This document shows, one piece after another, positions 35,606 to 47,449 of a DNA stretch of 64,000 nt. Both the position numbers and the translations under genes were made by a program. Below the pieces are notes generated by a model, which saw nothing but the letters and a program-made list of their open reading frames with translations, was not told the origin of the DNA and ran no database searches. Each line of letters starts with the position of its first letter. Within the stretch, counting starts at the first letter, position 1. Where the stretch lies: assembly GCA_025266875.1 (NCBI GenBank), contig JALLLT010000001.1:1302001-1366000 (forward strand). The letters are read 5' to 3'. Source of the DNA: Fennellomyces sp. T-0311. Its lineage: Eukaryota > Mucoromycota > Mucoromycetes > Mucorales > Lichtheimiaceae.

Positions 35606-37002
35606 ATGGCGCAGTCGACGGAAAAGAAGGATGTCTGTTTATTGGCTGTAAACACATCTGATGACAGACCCTCTTCACCAGCTACACCGGCTGTGGTTCC
35701 GTCCCGACACGTCAATTTGCCACCATGGGTGCAAACAAGTTTGCCAATTTTCAGCTATTGCACAGCCAGCATTGTTATGACTGTTACAAACAAGTATGTC
35801 GTGAGTGGTGACTTTAACATGGTGTTTCTACTCCTTACAGTTCAGGTAATTACATTCGATGCTTTATAGAAACGAATGCGCTCGTTTTAGACTAATAGTA
35901 TATGATAGAGCGTTGTCACTGTGTTTTTCCTGCAAACATTCAAGTTTCTCAACTTGATCAAATTCCGTGAATTTAATGTGGATGAAGCCAAGAAATGGTT
36001 TCCTATCACGATTTTCTTGGTTGCCATGATCTATACCGGCTCCAAGGCACTCCAATTTTTGCCGATCCCAGTCTATACAATCTTCAAGAACTTGACCATT
36101 ATAATGATCGCCTATGGAGAGGTTCTTTGGTTTGGAGGCAGCGTCACCGGCATGATGATGACCTCGTTTATCTTGATGGTAACTACTAGACCTAACTTTT
36201 TTTGTAAAATGAGAAAATTAATCGATCACAATCCTTCTCTTATCAGACACTTTCATCGGCAATCGCTGGTTGGAATGATGTTGCTGATGCAATTGCATCG
36301 ATGACAAACATATATCATCAACAGACGGCAACCGTACCCCTTGTGGGCTACTTTTGGATGATTTTCAACTGTGTCTCATCGGCAGCCTTTGTTTTGTACA
36401 TGCGCAAGCGAATCAAGCTGACAAACTTCAAAGATTTTGATACGGTCTACTATAACAATCTGCTCTCGATCCCACTTTTATTGATTCCAAGCTTGGTATT
36501 GGAAGAATGGTCTATTGCCAACTTCGATGTTAATTTGTAAGTGGTTTGAATCGGTTATTTTTCGTTTCTTCATAGTAGTGATTACTATTTACACATAGTC
36601 CTCTTGAACAACGCCAGCCACGTATTTGGGCGATGATATTCTCTGGAGCTTCCGCATTCGGCATGTCTTATGCTTCCGCTTGGTGTGTCAGAGTGACGTC
36701 TTCGACTACTTATTCCATGGTAGGATCGCTCAACAAACTCCCTATCGCCATCTCTGGTATTGTTTTCTTTGGTGATCCAGCCACATTTAGCAATGTATCA
36801 GCCATCATGATCGGTATGATTAGATTTATGCAAAGCAAGGGGTTATGAAGCGCTCAATATGCATAATGTAGGATTTTTGGCGGGAATGGTTTACTCTTAT
36901 GCGAAAGCCTTTCCTAAAAAAGGCGATGCCAAAGTAGCCTCAGCATCGAGCCAAAGCTATTCGGATGCTAACAAGTATAGTGAAAAGAAAGGGGTGATGT
37001 GA
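35606..37002 (+). CDS. VRG4: Golgi GDP-mannose transporter Vrg4 (5 exons)
   Basis: Exons 35606-35845, 35909-36178, 36247-36536, 36599-36813 and 36872-37002 give 381 aa. It is a multi-pass drug/metabolite-superfamily transporter with about ten hydrophobic segments that exchanges GMP for GDP-mannose in the Golgi. The TNKYVVSG loop, the [23 protein letters not shown] stretch, the YYNN motif (FYNN in yeast) and [10 protein letters not shown] (GALNK in yeast), the substrate-binding pair of Vrg4, are all visible. The cytosolic C-terminus ends in a Lys-rich EKKGVM, consistent with COPI-type recycling signals. Introns are 59-68 nt. Confidence 0.94.
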
Positions 37003-38056
37003 TTTCATTTTTAGCTGTACTGTACATGGCATCATTTGTTTTAATTCGCGCTTACATACATTTTCCCGCAATACTTTGCTTTTGCTAATACATAAAGTAA
37101 TAAGCCTCGTTGCTCACTTTTTCTTGTCAACTGTGTGATAGGTTACATTTGAATGTTGGCGATTACAAAAGAAACCAAAAATTCTATATACGCTCAATCC
37201 GTTGTAATTTACCATATCAGTCTGTTGCTAGTCAAATTCCAAAACAGGAGCACGAGTAAATTAGTGTTACAAAGTAACAGTTCTGTACCCCAGACCTCAC
37301 TTCGCTGCTATGGTAAGCAACGTCAAAAGATATCGTAAGATACCTTCAGCGACAAAACTGATAACAAGCTCTGATGCCTTGTGCAACGGTCTGATGCTGT
37401 CTAAGTACACCTGTCACAGACAAATTGCTTACGATTGTATCAGTATGTGAAAAAAAAAGATAAGAACAAGTCATTGTCGCAAAAGGTTCACCTGATTGGT
37501 ATGTATACAAGATTGTGTTTGATATATCATTGACGGGTGGTCACTTGATCTAATTTAGGTTTCAAACTGCAAGACCCTTTTCCCAGACATTTGACAAATA
37601 CGTTTCTTACGTAATAATCTAAGCTACAACCTTTGCTGTGCAGGCCTCCGCACTTGGGCAGATAAAGGTTCAGAATAATGAGGTTTTTCGAGTTTACGAA
37701 GGCTTATGTAACAGCAAAGTACATCAAACTAAAATATATGAGTAAGTGCTTCCGTGCACCTCAGTAAGACACCAAAAAAAGAATCAAGTATTGTATCACA
37801 AACTATATTTTTTTCTCTCTGTCTTATATGGCGCACTAATCAATTCGATTCGTTCACAGGGCTCAAGCAGACTGTGTGTGGGGAAAGCATAATATGTAGA
37901 GCATATTATCTTTTACAGTAGAAAGAGCCTTAAAGTTCTGGACCATGAAAGATCACAACAGGGAACTTTATTTACTGATCTAGCTAAATTTATGGGTGTG
38001 CATAACACAGAAAGAATACGCAATACAATTCTATAGGGGAGCTTTTGGTGCCAATT
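37003..38056. other. Intergenic, no gene seen
   Basis: About 1 kb between the Vrg4-like stop and the truncated LINE copy. No coding structure is seen. Confidence 0.5.
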
Positions 38057-38068
38057 AATACGGATATA
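38057..38068. repeat. Target-site duplication of the truncated LINE, left copy
   Basis: AATACGGATATA is identical to 38998-39009 and abuts the 3' end of the minus-strand LINE copy. Confidence 0.75.
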
Positions 38069-38997
38069 GTTCAAAAGTTATAATTTATTTTTTTTGAGAG
38101 GTAATAGACCAGCTCCTAAAGGTATTAGGTCTCTCCCTTGCGGTTCGAAGGTGTCGTTAAATTTGTACAAAAGGATGAGAAAATCCATACTTGAAAAAAA
38201 ACCATATTGGTGAACGAAAAAAAAAGCAGACCAGTGTAGCCCAAGATGGTAGATAGCGGGGTGGCACTGTCATATTGTAGGTAGACCCTTACAAAACCAA
38301 ACATATCATGTGTGGTTTCCTTCGGAGGAATCTGTCGAATTTTGGATGGACCGTCCGGTGCTTGATTTGCTACTTTGTTCGTTATCCGCATTCGGGTGGA
38401 TCAGGTTGTCAATCCTGTGTAGAACTCGGAGTAGTGCTGGCCAAGTGTGCTTCCATTTACCACGGGTGAGACCGACATCTGAACGTGGAAGGCAATTCAG
38501 TATATAGTCGATCGGGTGAACACCAGGATCGAGCTCAGGAATGGCGCCGAAAGCTTCCAGCAATTCTTGCATTTGTGACTCTACAAGCGGGCAGGATGTG
38601 TAATGTCCTCTTTTGGCCTTTCCTTGTCCACAGTGGCAGTCTGGTGGGTTGTACGTTGGCGGAAGCCAATGTAGTCTCCAGTTGACGAGCCGGTGTCGAT
38701 CATTTGTCGACGCTTCGAGGTACAAAATTGGATCAATCATACGCATCTGTCGTAGACAGCGTACTGATACAGATGCTTTGCCTCTTGACTTGAGCTCGTC
38801 ATCTCGCATGCTGTCGATCGCTGCCTGGACCGGATCTTTTGGCGGTGGTACCTCACTTTGTATCTTTTTGAGCCTTTGGCTGATAGAGTTGGTTGCTGTT
38901 AGCCGTCGCCACTGTTGGTCGCAGGATTTTTTCCCATCTGATAGTAGCGCACGTTCTACTGTCCGAGCCATAGTTGATGTTGGCAATGATTGTAGGC
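38069..38997 (-). mobile_element. 5'-truncated LINE copy, second member of the same family
   Basis: On the minus strand this 929-bp insertion begins mid-ORF2 (LQSLPTSTMAR, matching LQSLPVSTMAR of the copy at 10571-14047). It runs through the ORF2 stop at 38306 and a 3' UTR. That UTR shares CCGCAAGG, the following GACC...TACCT...GGAGC.GGTC pattern and the end CTTTTGAAC with the full copy. A 12-bp duplication flanks it exactly. This is the classic product of aborted target-primed reverse transcription. Confidence 0.85.
38306..38986 (-). pseudogene. LINE ORF2 C-terminal fragment
   Basis: An open 226-codon frame is homologous along its whole length to the last 230 residues of the ORF2 at 10571-14047. 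Shared blocks are MIDPILYLEAS.DRHRLVNWRLHWLP, the CHCGQG...HYTSC Cys/His cluster, and GLTRGKWKHTWPALLRVLHRID. The frame starts at an internal methionine and lacks endonuclease and polymerase, so it cannot act alone. By eye the two are about half identical, so the copies come from different, diverged source elements. Confidence 0.85.
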
Positions 38998-39009
38998 AAT
39001 ACGGATATA
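38998..39009. repeat. Target-site duplication of the truncated LINE, right copy
   Basis: AATACGGATATA, identical to 38057-38068, abuts the truncated 5' end. Confidence 0.75.
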
Positions 39010-41309
39010 TATATGTGTAGCTTTAAGCGTTTAGTTATATGAATTGTACCATGATAGTAGAGCTTACATGTGCTCTGAGGATCGCAAATTCTTAAGCTGT
39101 TTTTTATTCGGTCTGGTTAGTACCGGCAGTAACCAATGGCTAAAACTTTTGAAGATGTTCCGGATACGTACCCTTCCATCAAGCTCTGCACCAGCAATAG
39201 TGTCAAATCTTAGGGCACTCTCGATGTTCGCTATATCATTTAACTAGCTGTACACACTGCCTAATGCGCTATTAAGCGAGATTAGAAATCTAAAGGCTGG
39301 TATGAAACTATATCGATATTGTACAGTATAAGTTTATGAATGTATGTCATGAAAGAGCTTACTCATGTTTTATACATACATATAACCAAAAGTTTCCATT
39401 CAACAGGACGTGAACACTGAAGCATGGACTATTGGTGGTCCACTTCAGCCATTACCTGGCTCGATAATGTCACATTTTCTAACCATCAAAAATTGTTTAT
39501 CTTCATATGGCTGGGCGAAGCGTAGTATTTCTTGATCTCATTTCTACTATTTTTTTTTATCGACTTAATCAATCAATGTTAAAGAGAGTTAACAGATAAT
39601 GCATCAAGAAGATATGTAATGACACCAGTTTGCATACGTCTCTCTTAATAGTCTCCCCATAAGTACCCTATCGTAGATACTTACATAAACTGTACCTACC
39701 GTCTGCTACAGACTCTATTGAAAAACTGTATGCAGCATGCTACGAAGAGTTAATGTGTCTATATGCTTTAACTTTGGACACCTTTCGAGGGTCAAGTGCA
39801 ACACCAAGAGACGAGATATGGAATCCCAACAATATGTTGTCGCATTAATGAGCACGCAGTAGCTTCGTTGCAAGGAGCTGTCGTTGTACTTCAAAACCAG
39901 TGCGATTGGTATCGAGCGGTGCGGAGCCGCTGTAAGACAGAAAAACAGTGCGTGTATTTTGAGAAAGCTGTCTTTCTCGTACTAGCCTTTTTTGCCGCAA
40001 TTCGTTATGCAAAAGTCCATTGTTCATAGATACGTAAGCATTGTTGAAAATGGTTAGTTGAAAAGAGAAAAATCCCAGGAAGCTGGTAAAGGCTAACGAA
40101 GCACAGTGCTATAATATGATGTTTTTTGTTTGATCAGATAGACGGTGTCTATCCTTTGAGGCAATAAGGAATCTGAGCCCATCCATCACCGTAATACGGA
40201 ATTTCTCGGGACAAGCATTTTGTTTGAAATATTCTCTCAACTCTATGTCCTCAGTTACTGAAGCTACAAAAAAGCTCTATGCAAACATATGACAATTCCA
40301 TTTATGTAACCAGACTCCTTTTAACTGAACAAAGGATTGGTGAGATAATGCGTTGCACAATTACATTTTCAAACGTAATCCATGTTACAACACAACACTT
40401 TTTTTTAGAAAAAAAGGCCGACGTATTCGAATCAGGAATTGCCTTTTGTAATAACCTTTATGAACTCCCAATTGATTAAACAGCGCCTCACGATAGTGTG
40501 TAACATTAACCGTACTTTATTTTACGCACAGCGCCGAAGGAACTTTTTTTATACAAACGATATATCGAGTTTTCTCAAGAAACAATTCAGCTGATCTTAT
40601 CTCGTTTGATCTATATATATATATATATACTCTCCAACATGCCAGTAGTGAAATAGGGCCAGATTTTTTTTATATTCGACATATGATTATGCACGAGTTT
40701 CTTTTTTTAATTAAGGAAAAATGTGCTAGAGCTGTAGTGCAGAAAAGCTTTCCAGTAATGTGGATAATAGGAATGTACCACCACCAATGTAAAGGCTGCA
40801 CAGTTTATCTCTGGTACAGTTGTACAACATTGGCGTAAGGAGACATGCGAAAAAGAGGATTCCGCTGATCAATGGTTCAAATAAGATATGGAGTATAGAC
40901 GGCCCATATGATACATCATGCTCCAGTAAAAAATGTCGATAAATGCCAATTAAGGTTTTTCTTTGCTGACTAAGACGGTAAGTTGTGCTTTTGATGGTGG
41001 ATGTATTAATATATAGTACGTTGTTTAATGATATACACATACAGGCTATATATATAAGACAGAATATTATATAAATTAGTTGTCAATATAAAAAAGAAAG
41101 AAGCATAATAGACCATTAACTTGAATAGCGAAGCACATGATGAAGAAAGAGAGGGAAGAAAAGCATTTAAACTGTCTAAATCCGCGGCTTTCAGATACTT
41201 TTTCCCACCCTAGTAATATCGAGACAGAGACGGAGAGAGATAGAGAGAGGAGGTAGAAGGATCGGCCCAGCCTTTCCCTCTTTTTGTGTTTTATAGCCAA
41301 AATTCTTTT
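39010..41309. other. Gene-poor AT-rich region
   Basis: 2.3 kb without a supportable gene. It contains a TA dinucleotide run at about 40612-40629 and several T tracts. It forms the downstream flank of the Ndt80-like gene. Confidence 0.5.
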
Positions 41310-43188
41310 TTAGTGCTGATGCGCGTGGAGTGCTGAGGAAGAAGGCGCCGAGGAATTGTAGGGATACTCTTCATAGGGATGCTGTGGCTGTTGTGTGGAT
41401 GGAGGAGCCGAAGGCGGTGGTGGTAATGACTGATGTTGCGGAGGTCCTTGGTTGCCAGCATAAGGATAAGTGAATGGCGAAGACGACGATGAGGTCGGCG
41501 GTTGGTCTCGCATGGTAGAGAAGTACTTTGTGTCGGTCTCCGGTGGACGCGACGAGTAGAATGCAGATTGAGGCGATTCTGAGTAATAGGAGTTTTGAGC
41601 CATCATTTCTGCTGTGGTTGGTGTCTTGTTCTCATTGTCCAAGCGACCTTGGAAATATGAATCTGATGATGACGAGGCGTAGGGTGGCTGTTGTTGCTGC
41701 GGTGGCGGGGGAGCCGGTGGATGTTGTTGTGCCTGCTGATAACCCACGGCGGTCGGGTAGCCATAATAAGGAGAGTATGGGCCCAGATCACTCACGGGGG
41801 ATGCGGGCAGACTGAGATAGCGGGGTGGTGGAGGCAGTCGTTCTGCGCTGCCTGGCTGAGGAGGTGGCGGTGGAGGCGGTGGAGGCATGCCCACGGCAAC
41901 GCCTTCTTCATGCGATTGTTGAGCGGTCATATTGTGTCGATAGCGAGTATGCGAGTCTGCGTAATGACCGGGGCTTCGACCGCGCACGACCAAAGGGGCG
42001 GAATGACAAGTGGCAACACGGATTTCTTCGCCTTGACTGGTGTTTGCATAGAGGTCAATGACGATTTCGTAGTATTGCTGGGCAGCGCGTCGTTTGCCGT
42101 TGTTGGCTGTGGCAGTCTTGAATTGCATGCGTTCGAATGTCACAATGTGATGGCTCGAGCCGACGGAGGCGAGGTGGAGATTGCCACCAGCGCGCACAGG
42201 CTGCGGTTTTGGGACCATTTGGGGCCCCTTGTCTCTTTTGGGCGTGTGTTGCACCAATTCGATTTTCTTGTCTGCATTGTTTGAGACACATGCGCTAACC
42301 CCAATCGAGAAGAATTCGACCTGGTATAGCTCTTGTTCGGATTTTCGCAATAGACAAGGGACTTCGGGGCCTTGCAAAAGATAGTTGATGCCGTGCACAT
42401 CGAAGGTGCCGCTGACCTGGAAATAATTGCGCCGATAACACGCCCAATCTTGGTCCGCCCTAAAGAAGCCGCGGTCCATCTTTGCATGAAGCTGGACCTG
42501 ATATCTGTATGCGGCAGGTAGATCGTAAGTTGACGTTACAGTGCGATAAGATACCCAGCGATAGATACTTGCCCGTTGGACTGGTCCAGGCTCAGCAATT
42601 CCTGGAGCTGCTTTGTCGAGGAGAAGGACGGGCCCATCTCAAATGAAAAGATGGATTCTGTTCTCCGTTTTCTGATTGGGCCGGCGAATTGATTGTATGG
42701 ATGAGACGGGAAAGTTGTCATGCTCGTGAAACTAGCTGGCCGTGCGGGTAGCGTGGGGCGAGCGGCCCCGCCATTGCTCCCACTGCTGCTGCTGCTAGGC
42801 GACTTGTTGCCTTGCAACGGAGTTGGCGGCAAGGAGGTTGTATCTGGGCGCGGTGTGCCCGGCTGCGTCATTGACATCAAACTACAAACAATAGATAAAG
42901 GCGATGCACGCTTAGCTTTTTTTTTCTTTTTCCCTTTCTTTTCCCATTCTGGGTTACAACGCAAAGTCCAAACCAAGCCCGTAGACACAACCCACTTTTT
43001 CCCAACAACACCTCCAGCAAAGAAAAATGAGTTTACCCATGCATCGAGGATTCGGCGGCCATATCGGCGGGCGGTTGCGGAGGTGGCGGCGCGTGCGATG
43101 GTGAATCGCGGTAAGGGTAGCTGTTGTTGGAGAGCGCCATGTAACTGGGTACTGATTCCTGAGATGGTGACCATTTACTGTCTTGCAT
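41310..43188 (-). CDS. Ndt80/PhoG-type transcription factor (Vib-1/XprG-like), 3 exons
   Basis: Exons 43188-43037, 42881-42569 and 42497-41310 give 550 aa. The DNA-binding domain of the Ndt80/PhoG immunoglobulin-fold family lies at about residues 155-330. It begins VQLHAKMDRGFF and continues with WACYRRNYFQV, KKIELVQHTPKRDKGPQMVPKPQPV, FERMQFKTATANNGKRRAAQQYY and APLVVRGRSPGHY. The long C-terminal tail is Pro/Gln/Ser/Tyr-rich and probably an activation region. In other fungi these factors control meiosis (Ndt80) or starvation, proteases and incompatibility (XprG, Vib-1); which applies here is not readable. The MQDSKWSPSQ start is the first ATG of exon 1; the upstream 475 bp up to the SNF2 gene is its only room for a promoter. 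Confidence 0.92.
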
Positions 43189-43663
43189 CTCGGGGTCCTT
43201 GGCTTTTTTCTACACAAATAAAAAAAATGCGGTTCCCTGGATCCAGAAAAGAAGAGGGAAGGAAAGAACAAAAGAAAAGCAAAGGGTTTAGGTGACTCAA
43301 AGTTCCCTATATACACCTCGCACATGATCTGATCCAATATCGACTCCAAGCTCCGAACCGCCTCTGCACCACAAAAATGCAGCACTGGCTCGCTCCATCG
43401 CGCCGTTAGATAATTGTGCCCTGCAGGGACGCGCAACCGCCTCTGCGTCTGCACCGTAAATCACCCGCACACATGCCCCTGCCGGCAATCCATGTAACCC
43501 CACCCCCTTGATTTTTAATTGACGGACCGCAACACAAGCAAAAAACCTTGCCACCCAAAGAGTGGCGCACACACGCGCACATACCCCCTTAATTCCCCAA
43601 GCGGTGTACTACCTTTATCACACATTTTGCTGCATTTTTTGCATATGCCTAGCACTCTACCTA

Positions 43664-46515
43664 CTACAGCATCATCACGTCCTCGTCCATGTCTTCGTCG
43701 CGCTCCGGCTCCTCGTTATCGACCACCGCCTTGAACAGCTCGCTCTGTGTGCGCAGCGTCGAAAAAGTTAGCCGTTAAAATTCCATGGCCACGGTGCTCG
43801 CCCTACCTTTTTCTTCAACACGTTGTCCATCAGCCCCTCCTCGACCGTGTCCTTGATAATGACGGTGTGAACGAACGTCTGCTTGTTCTGAGTCATGCGA
43901 TGAATGCGCGCAATGGCTTGTTCTAAAAAAAAAGTCAGCCTTACCGGTGTCTACAACGAGTAAACCCACTTACCCATAGTAGCTTAAAAAAGGAAACGGA
44001 GCGTGCCGTCAATAAGCTGCATATCCCACATGACCTCAAACCCTCTTACCTGGATTCCACCTAGCAACAAAAAAATCTTATAAGAGACTTTTTACTCCAC
44101 AAGCAGCAACAGCCCGCCTTACCATCTGTCTAGGATCACCATATGATTCGCACGCTGCAGGTTGAGGCCAACACCCCCCGCCTTGAGCGACAAAAGCATG
44201 ACTCTGACCTCAGCATGATGATTGAACTGGCGAAGACTAACCATTCTGGAGGCACCGCTCATATCACCATGATCTACGCAAGCACGGCGCGATTAAAAAA
44301 AATGGATCGTGTGATGACTAATCCACTTACAGCAGTTGTGCCGGATGTTGATATTACTTAACACGTTTGAGATTTCTTGGAGCAAATCGACAAACTGGTA
44401 TAAAAAAAGACTCAGATTTTTTTTTTACCTTGCAGCGGGTGGCATGGCTTACCTGTGTCACAACCACAATCTTATCAGTGACGCTTTTGTCCAATGTTTT
44501 CCGTAAAAATTGGATAAGCCAGCCCACTTTGGTCGAATGTTGCAAGAAAGGAAGTTTCTGCAATGCATCCATATCGGGTGGCTGCTCGTCGTCGCCAAAT
44601 TGATCACTAGAACGTGCACCCCTTTAGAACCGACGAGTTCCCGCAATGCCCCTCCCTCTTTGTGCACCTACTAATAGCTCTCAATAATGTCGAATGCCTC
44701 GCGCACTTCGTGGTCCTCGCCGTTGTTGACGCGCGACTCATCTTCGTTAAGATGCTCCAGCAGATCTTCTGAAGAAGCTCTTTGGACCGTTGGAATCAAA
44801 TTAGGAAATTTGTCCAATAGAATTCTGAAATGTCCACAGGCTGTCCAGTTCATTGATGAGAGAATGCTGTTTATCATTGTCTTGCCCGATGCATACCTTG
44901 CTTGAGTCGCAGATAGAGCAAAGCGGCTGCGGTTACTGCTTGGTAGTCGCTGCTGTCGGTTCGTCTGCTCTGCTGAATACGCTTATAGAGGATGCGCTCC
45001 AGATAATCGTACAGTGCACGTTCTGCATCAGTGAAATCTAACGCAATACGATGCTCCTTTTGTGGTAGAATAGTCAAACTTTGTTCAAGTGCCTTTTTCG
45101 TACGGCGGACCATATGCTGTCTTAGCAATGTTTTGATATAGTCAACATCGCCTTTAAGATTGTTAGAAAGCGGGATTCCCAGGAATGCGAATATCGGATA
45201 CAGTTCTGAGATTTCATTCTGGATGACCCCACGTGAGTATATGCGTTGTAGTAAACAAAAGAGAGCTTACTTGGAGGGGTGTACCGGATAAACACCATCG
45301 ATACCGAGCCTTCAGTTCCAAAACGGCTTCGGTGACAGCTGTTTTCATTGTGCGCACTTTGTTGGATTCGTCTATTTTCCCAGATCAGTTTCCACGGCAA
45401 CTCGAAACTCCCATTCGTTACCAAGGACAACACGATGCCATTCTGTATCGATCAGCGGTGCTGCCACGCCAGTTATTTGCCTGTTGCGGAACTCTGCTCG
45501 TAACCGATCGTAAGTGGTGATCACCACGCGAAAAACAGGCTCTATATGGCCCCGTTTAGCTTGGACCCCGCTTCATCGACTTGACTTACGATCAAGCAGG
45601 TTCAGCGTTTCTTCATTGTAGATAAAGTAAGGTAAACTTCCGTAGCTTGTCTTGGTCCGAATCTCTTCTGCCCACTGTTCTGCGACCTTTGAAAAGGAAA
45701 TGTATCAGATGACACGCATAATCCAGCCAGTCCGCACTACATACGCCTCTTGATGGAACAACGACCAATGTACACGCACGAATATCCAGTTTGGGTTGTT
45801 GCCGCATAATCAAGGTCAGCATTTGCAAGGTCTATTTGCCCTCCCCAAAAGTGAGCTCCTTAATCCATCCACTCCTTTTCCAGTGCTTACCTTGCCCAGC
45901 CCCATCTACAAAGATACCCATTTATCAGCCTTTTGACTCTCTGTAGGAGAGCGAAACGCACTTACATCATCGGCCAGAATGCCGCCACGGTACGAGCGTT
46001 CCATGATGACCATGCGATCGATGCCTTCTTCCTGGTGTGGCTGCAATTCAACGTGAGGCCGAAGACTCGCGTGTACTGCACGAAAAAAAGGTTCATATAA
46101 CGGCTATACTTGTTCCCTATCAACGCTACCTGCATTCATGCTGACATCAGGTAGCTGTGATTCGTCTTCAACGGTGGTGACCAGAATGTTATCCTTATCT
46201 GTCAACAATCTTAGTATGGCGCACTTTTCGCAACATGCCAAACAATGGCCAACCTCGTAGCCAAAACGCGTGTTCTGCAGGGTAATACGCGCCGCCAATA
46301 TCAATATAAAAGTAGTACACGACATCCTTTTCCCATTCATTCGGAAACTGGTTGCATAAGCGCAGTAAGAGCGATTGAAGGCTTTCATTCTGGTGGCCAT
46401 GGAACAAGTACCGCGTTGGGCTCTCGGCATGGGATCGGACGACGAGTCGGTAGGTGTCCCGATGGCCTTGATCGCATTTGGAGCACTTTGGACGACCAGC
46501 CGGGATCTTTGTCAT
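43664..46515 (-). CDS. SNF2-family DNA-dependent ATPase (17 exons, three microexons)
   Basis: Seventeen exons join in phase from MTKIPAGRPKCSKC to the stop at 43664. ATPase motifs in order are ELQPHQEEGIDRM, GGILADDMGLGKTLQML (motif I), TLVVVPSR, WHRVVLDESNKVR (motif II), YRWCLSGTPLQNEISELYPIF (motif III), MVRRTKKA, LYLRLKQACGH, KIVVVTQ, YHGDMSGASR, MLLSLKAGGVGLNLQ and DRWWNPATMEQAIARIHRMTQ (motif VI). The order resembles Rad16/Rad5/Lodestar proteins, but no RING insert is visible. Motif II reads DESN instead of DEAH. MGLGK sits alone on a 15-nt exon (45891-45905); WNP and ATM sit on exons of 11 nt (44050-44060) and 9 nt (43974-43982). An N-terminal CSKC may be half a zinc site. Such enzymes remodel nucleosomes or displace proteins from DNA; the specific role is unknown. 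Confidence 0.9.
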
Positions 46516-46680
46516 TTCTGTGTTTTGTTCGGTATAAAAAACTGAGAGAAAGAGTGAAGACCAAAAAAGGCAAAAGAAGGGGCGTGGATTGTTTATATGC
46601 TCGTCTGCGTTCCTTTGCAAAGACAAAAAAGTATGACAATTATGGGGTGCTCTCTTTAAGTTGTGGGTGGTTCTTTTTTA

Positions 46681-47449
46681 TTATTCTACAGCCAAGGTAT
46701 CATCAGAAGGTGTTAGTAAGCGTGCCAGGCCTTCTGATTCACTCTGCACCACGCAATCCCAGCTCCCGCTGTTTTTCTCCAGATATCGCCGTACGAACGG
46801 GCAAGTGGGAATCACCAGCAATTTCGCGGTCTCGGCCCACCGGAACCCCTGAATCACTAGCAGATCACCAAGCCCCAGATCACGATATGCAGCGGGAATC
46901 TCCTATATGAACGCTGGATTAACCCTCCACGCTGCGGTGTGTTCGCGGATACGTTACTGTGTGGTAGAACTCGACCATCTTCTGAAAGCGTGTGGGGAGG
47001 TAGCAGAGCGCGGCTACTTGTGTCGTTACTTTATGACGTTTTGAGAGCCGTGATTTGTGTGTCCTCTGTTTACCTATTGTTCCTTTGTTGTCCAGTGTGA
47101 TCCGAAACATGCAGCGGTATACGTCGTGCACAATGTCGATTGCATTGAACTTTTGCCGTTTTGATTTATGCTCGTCCGACGACGGTATCGGCGACGATGT
47201 GGATTGGTCAATGGTCAGCGGGGGCGTGAGCGGGCCTATACTGCTCACTATGTGAGTATTGTTGACAGCGGACGCAAATAAGGGACCTGAATACAGCCGA
47301 GGAAACGGTAACGCAGCTTTGAACCGCTGGCCAAACGTCGCCGTTGCTTGGTAGCGGGGTATAAACGGAAACGACGTTGTGGACGACGACGCTGCTGCTG
47401 AGGTGCGATTGTCGGTGGGAGGAGTTGCTGGTGATGGCGGTCGCGTCAT
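46681..47449 (-). CDS. Unrecognised protein (3 exons)
   Basis: Exons 47449-47074, 47013-46958 and 46902-46681 join in phase to give about 217 aa. The first 60 residues are Pro/Ser/Thr-rich. The rest looks globular: NAIDIVHDVYRCMFRITLDNKG, then CYLPTRFQKMVEFYHTEIPAAYRDLGLGDLLVIQGFRW, then LLVIPTCPFVRRYLEKNSG. Alternating hydrophobic segments with a GDLLVIQGFRW strand hint at a small beta-barrel (OB-like) fold, but that is a guess. I do not recognise the family. The second donor (GTAACG) is weak, which lowers confidence in the model. The stop lies 166 bp upstream of the SNF2 start on the same strand. Confidence 0.55.

Noticed and set aside
40427..40440. TTCGAATC as a possible tRNA T-loop
   Set aside because: No matching acceptor, D or anticodon stems could be drawn around it.
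41691..42284. Plus-strand 197-codon frame across the Ndt80-like gene
   Set aside because: Antisense to a strong conserved DNA-binding domain; no motif of its own.
46245..46910. Plus-strand 221-codon frame over the SNF2 start and the unknown gene
   Set aside because: Antisense to two spliced models and mostly low-information Arg/Ser sequence.
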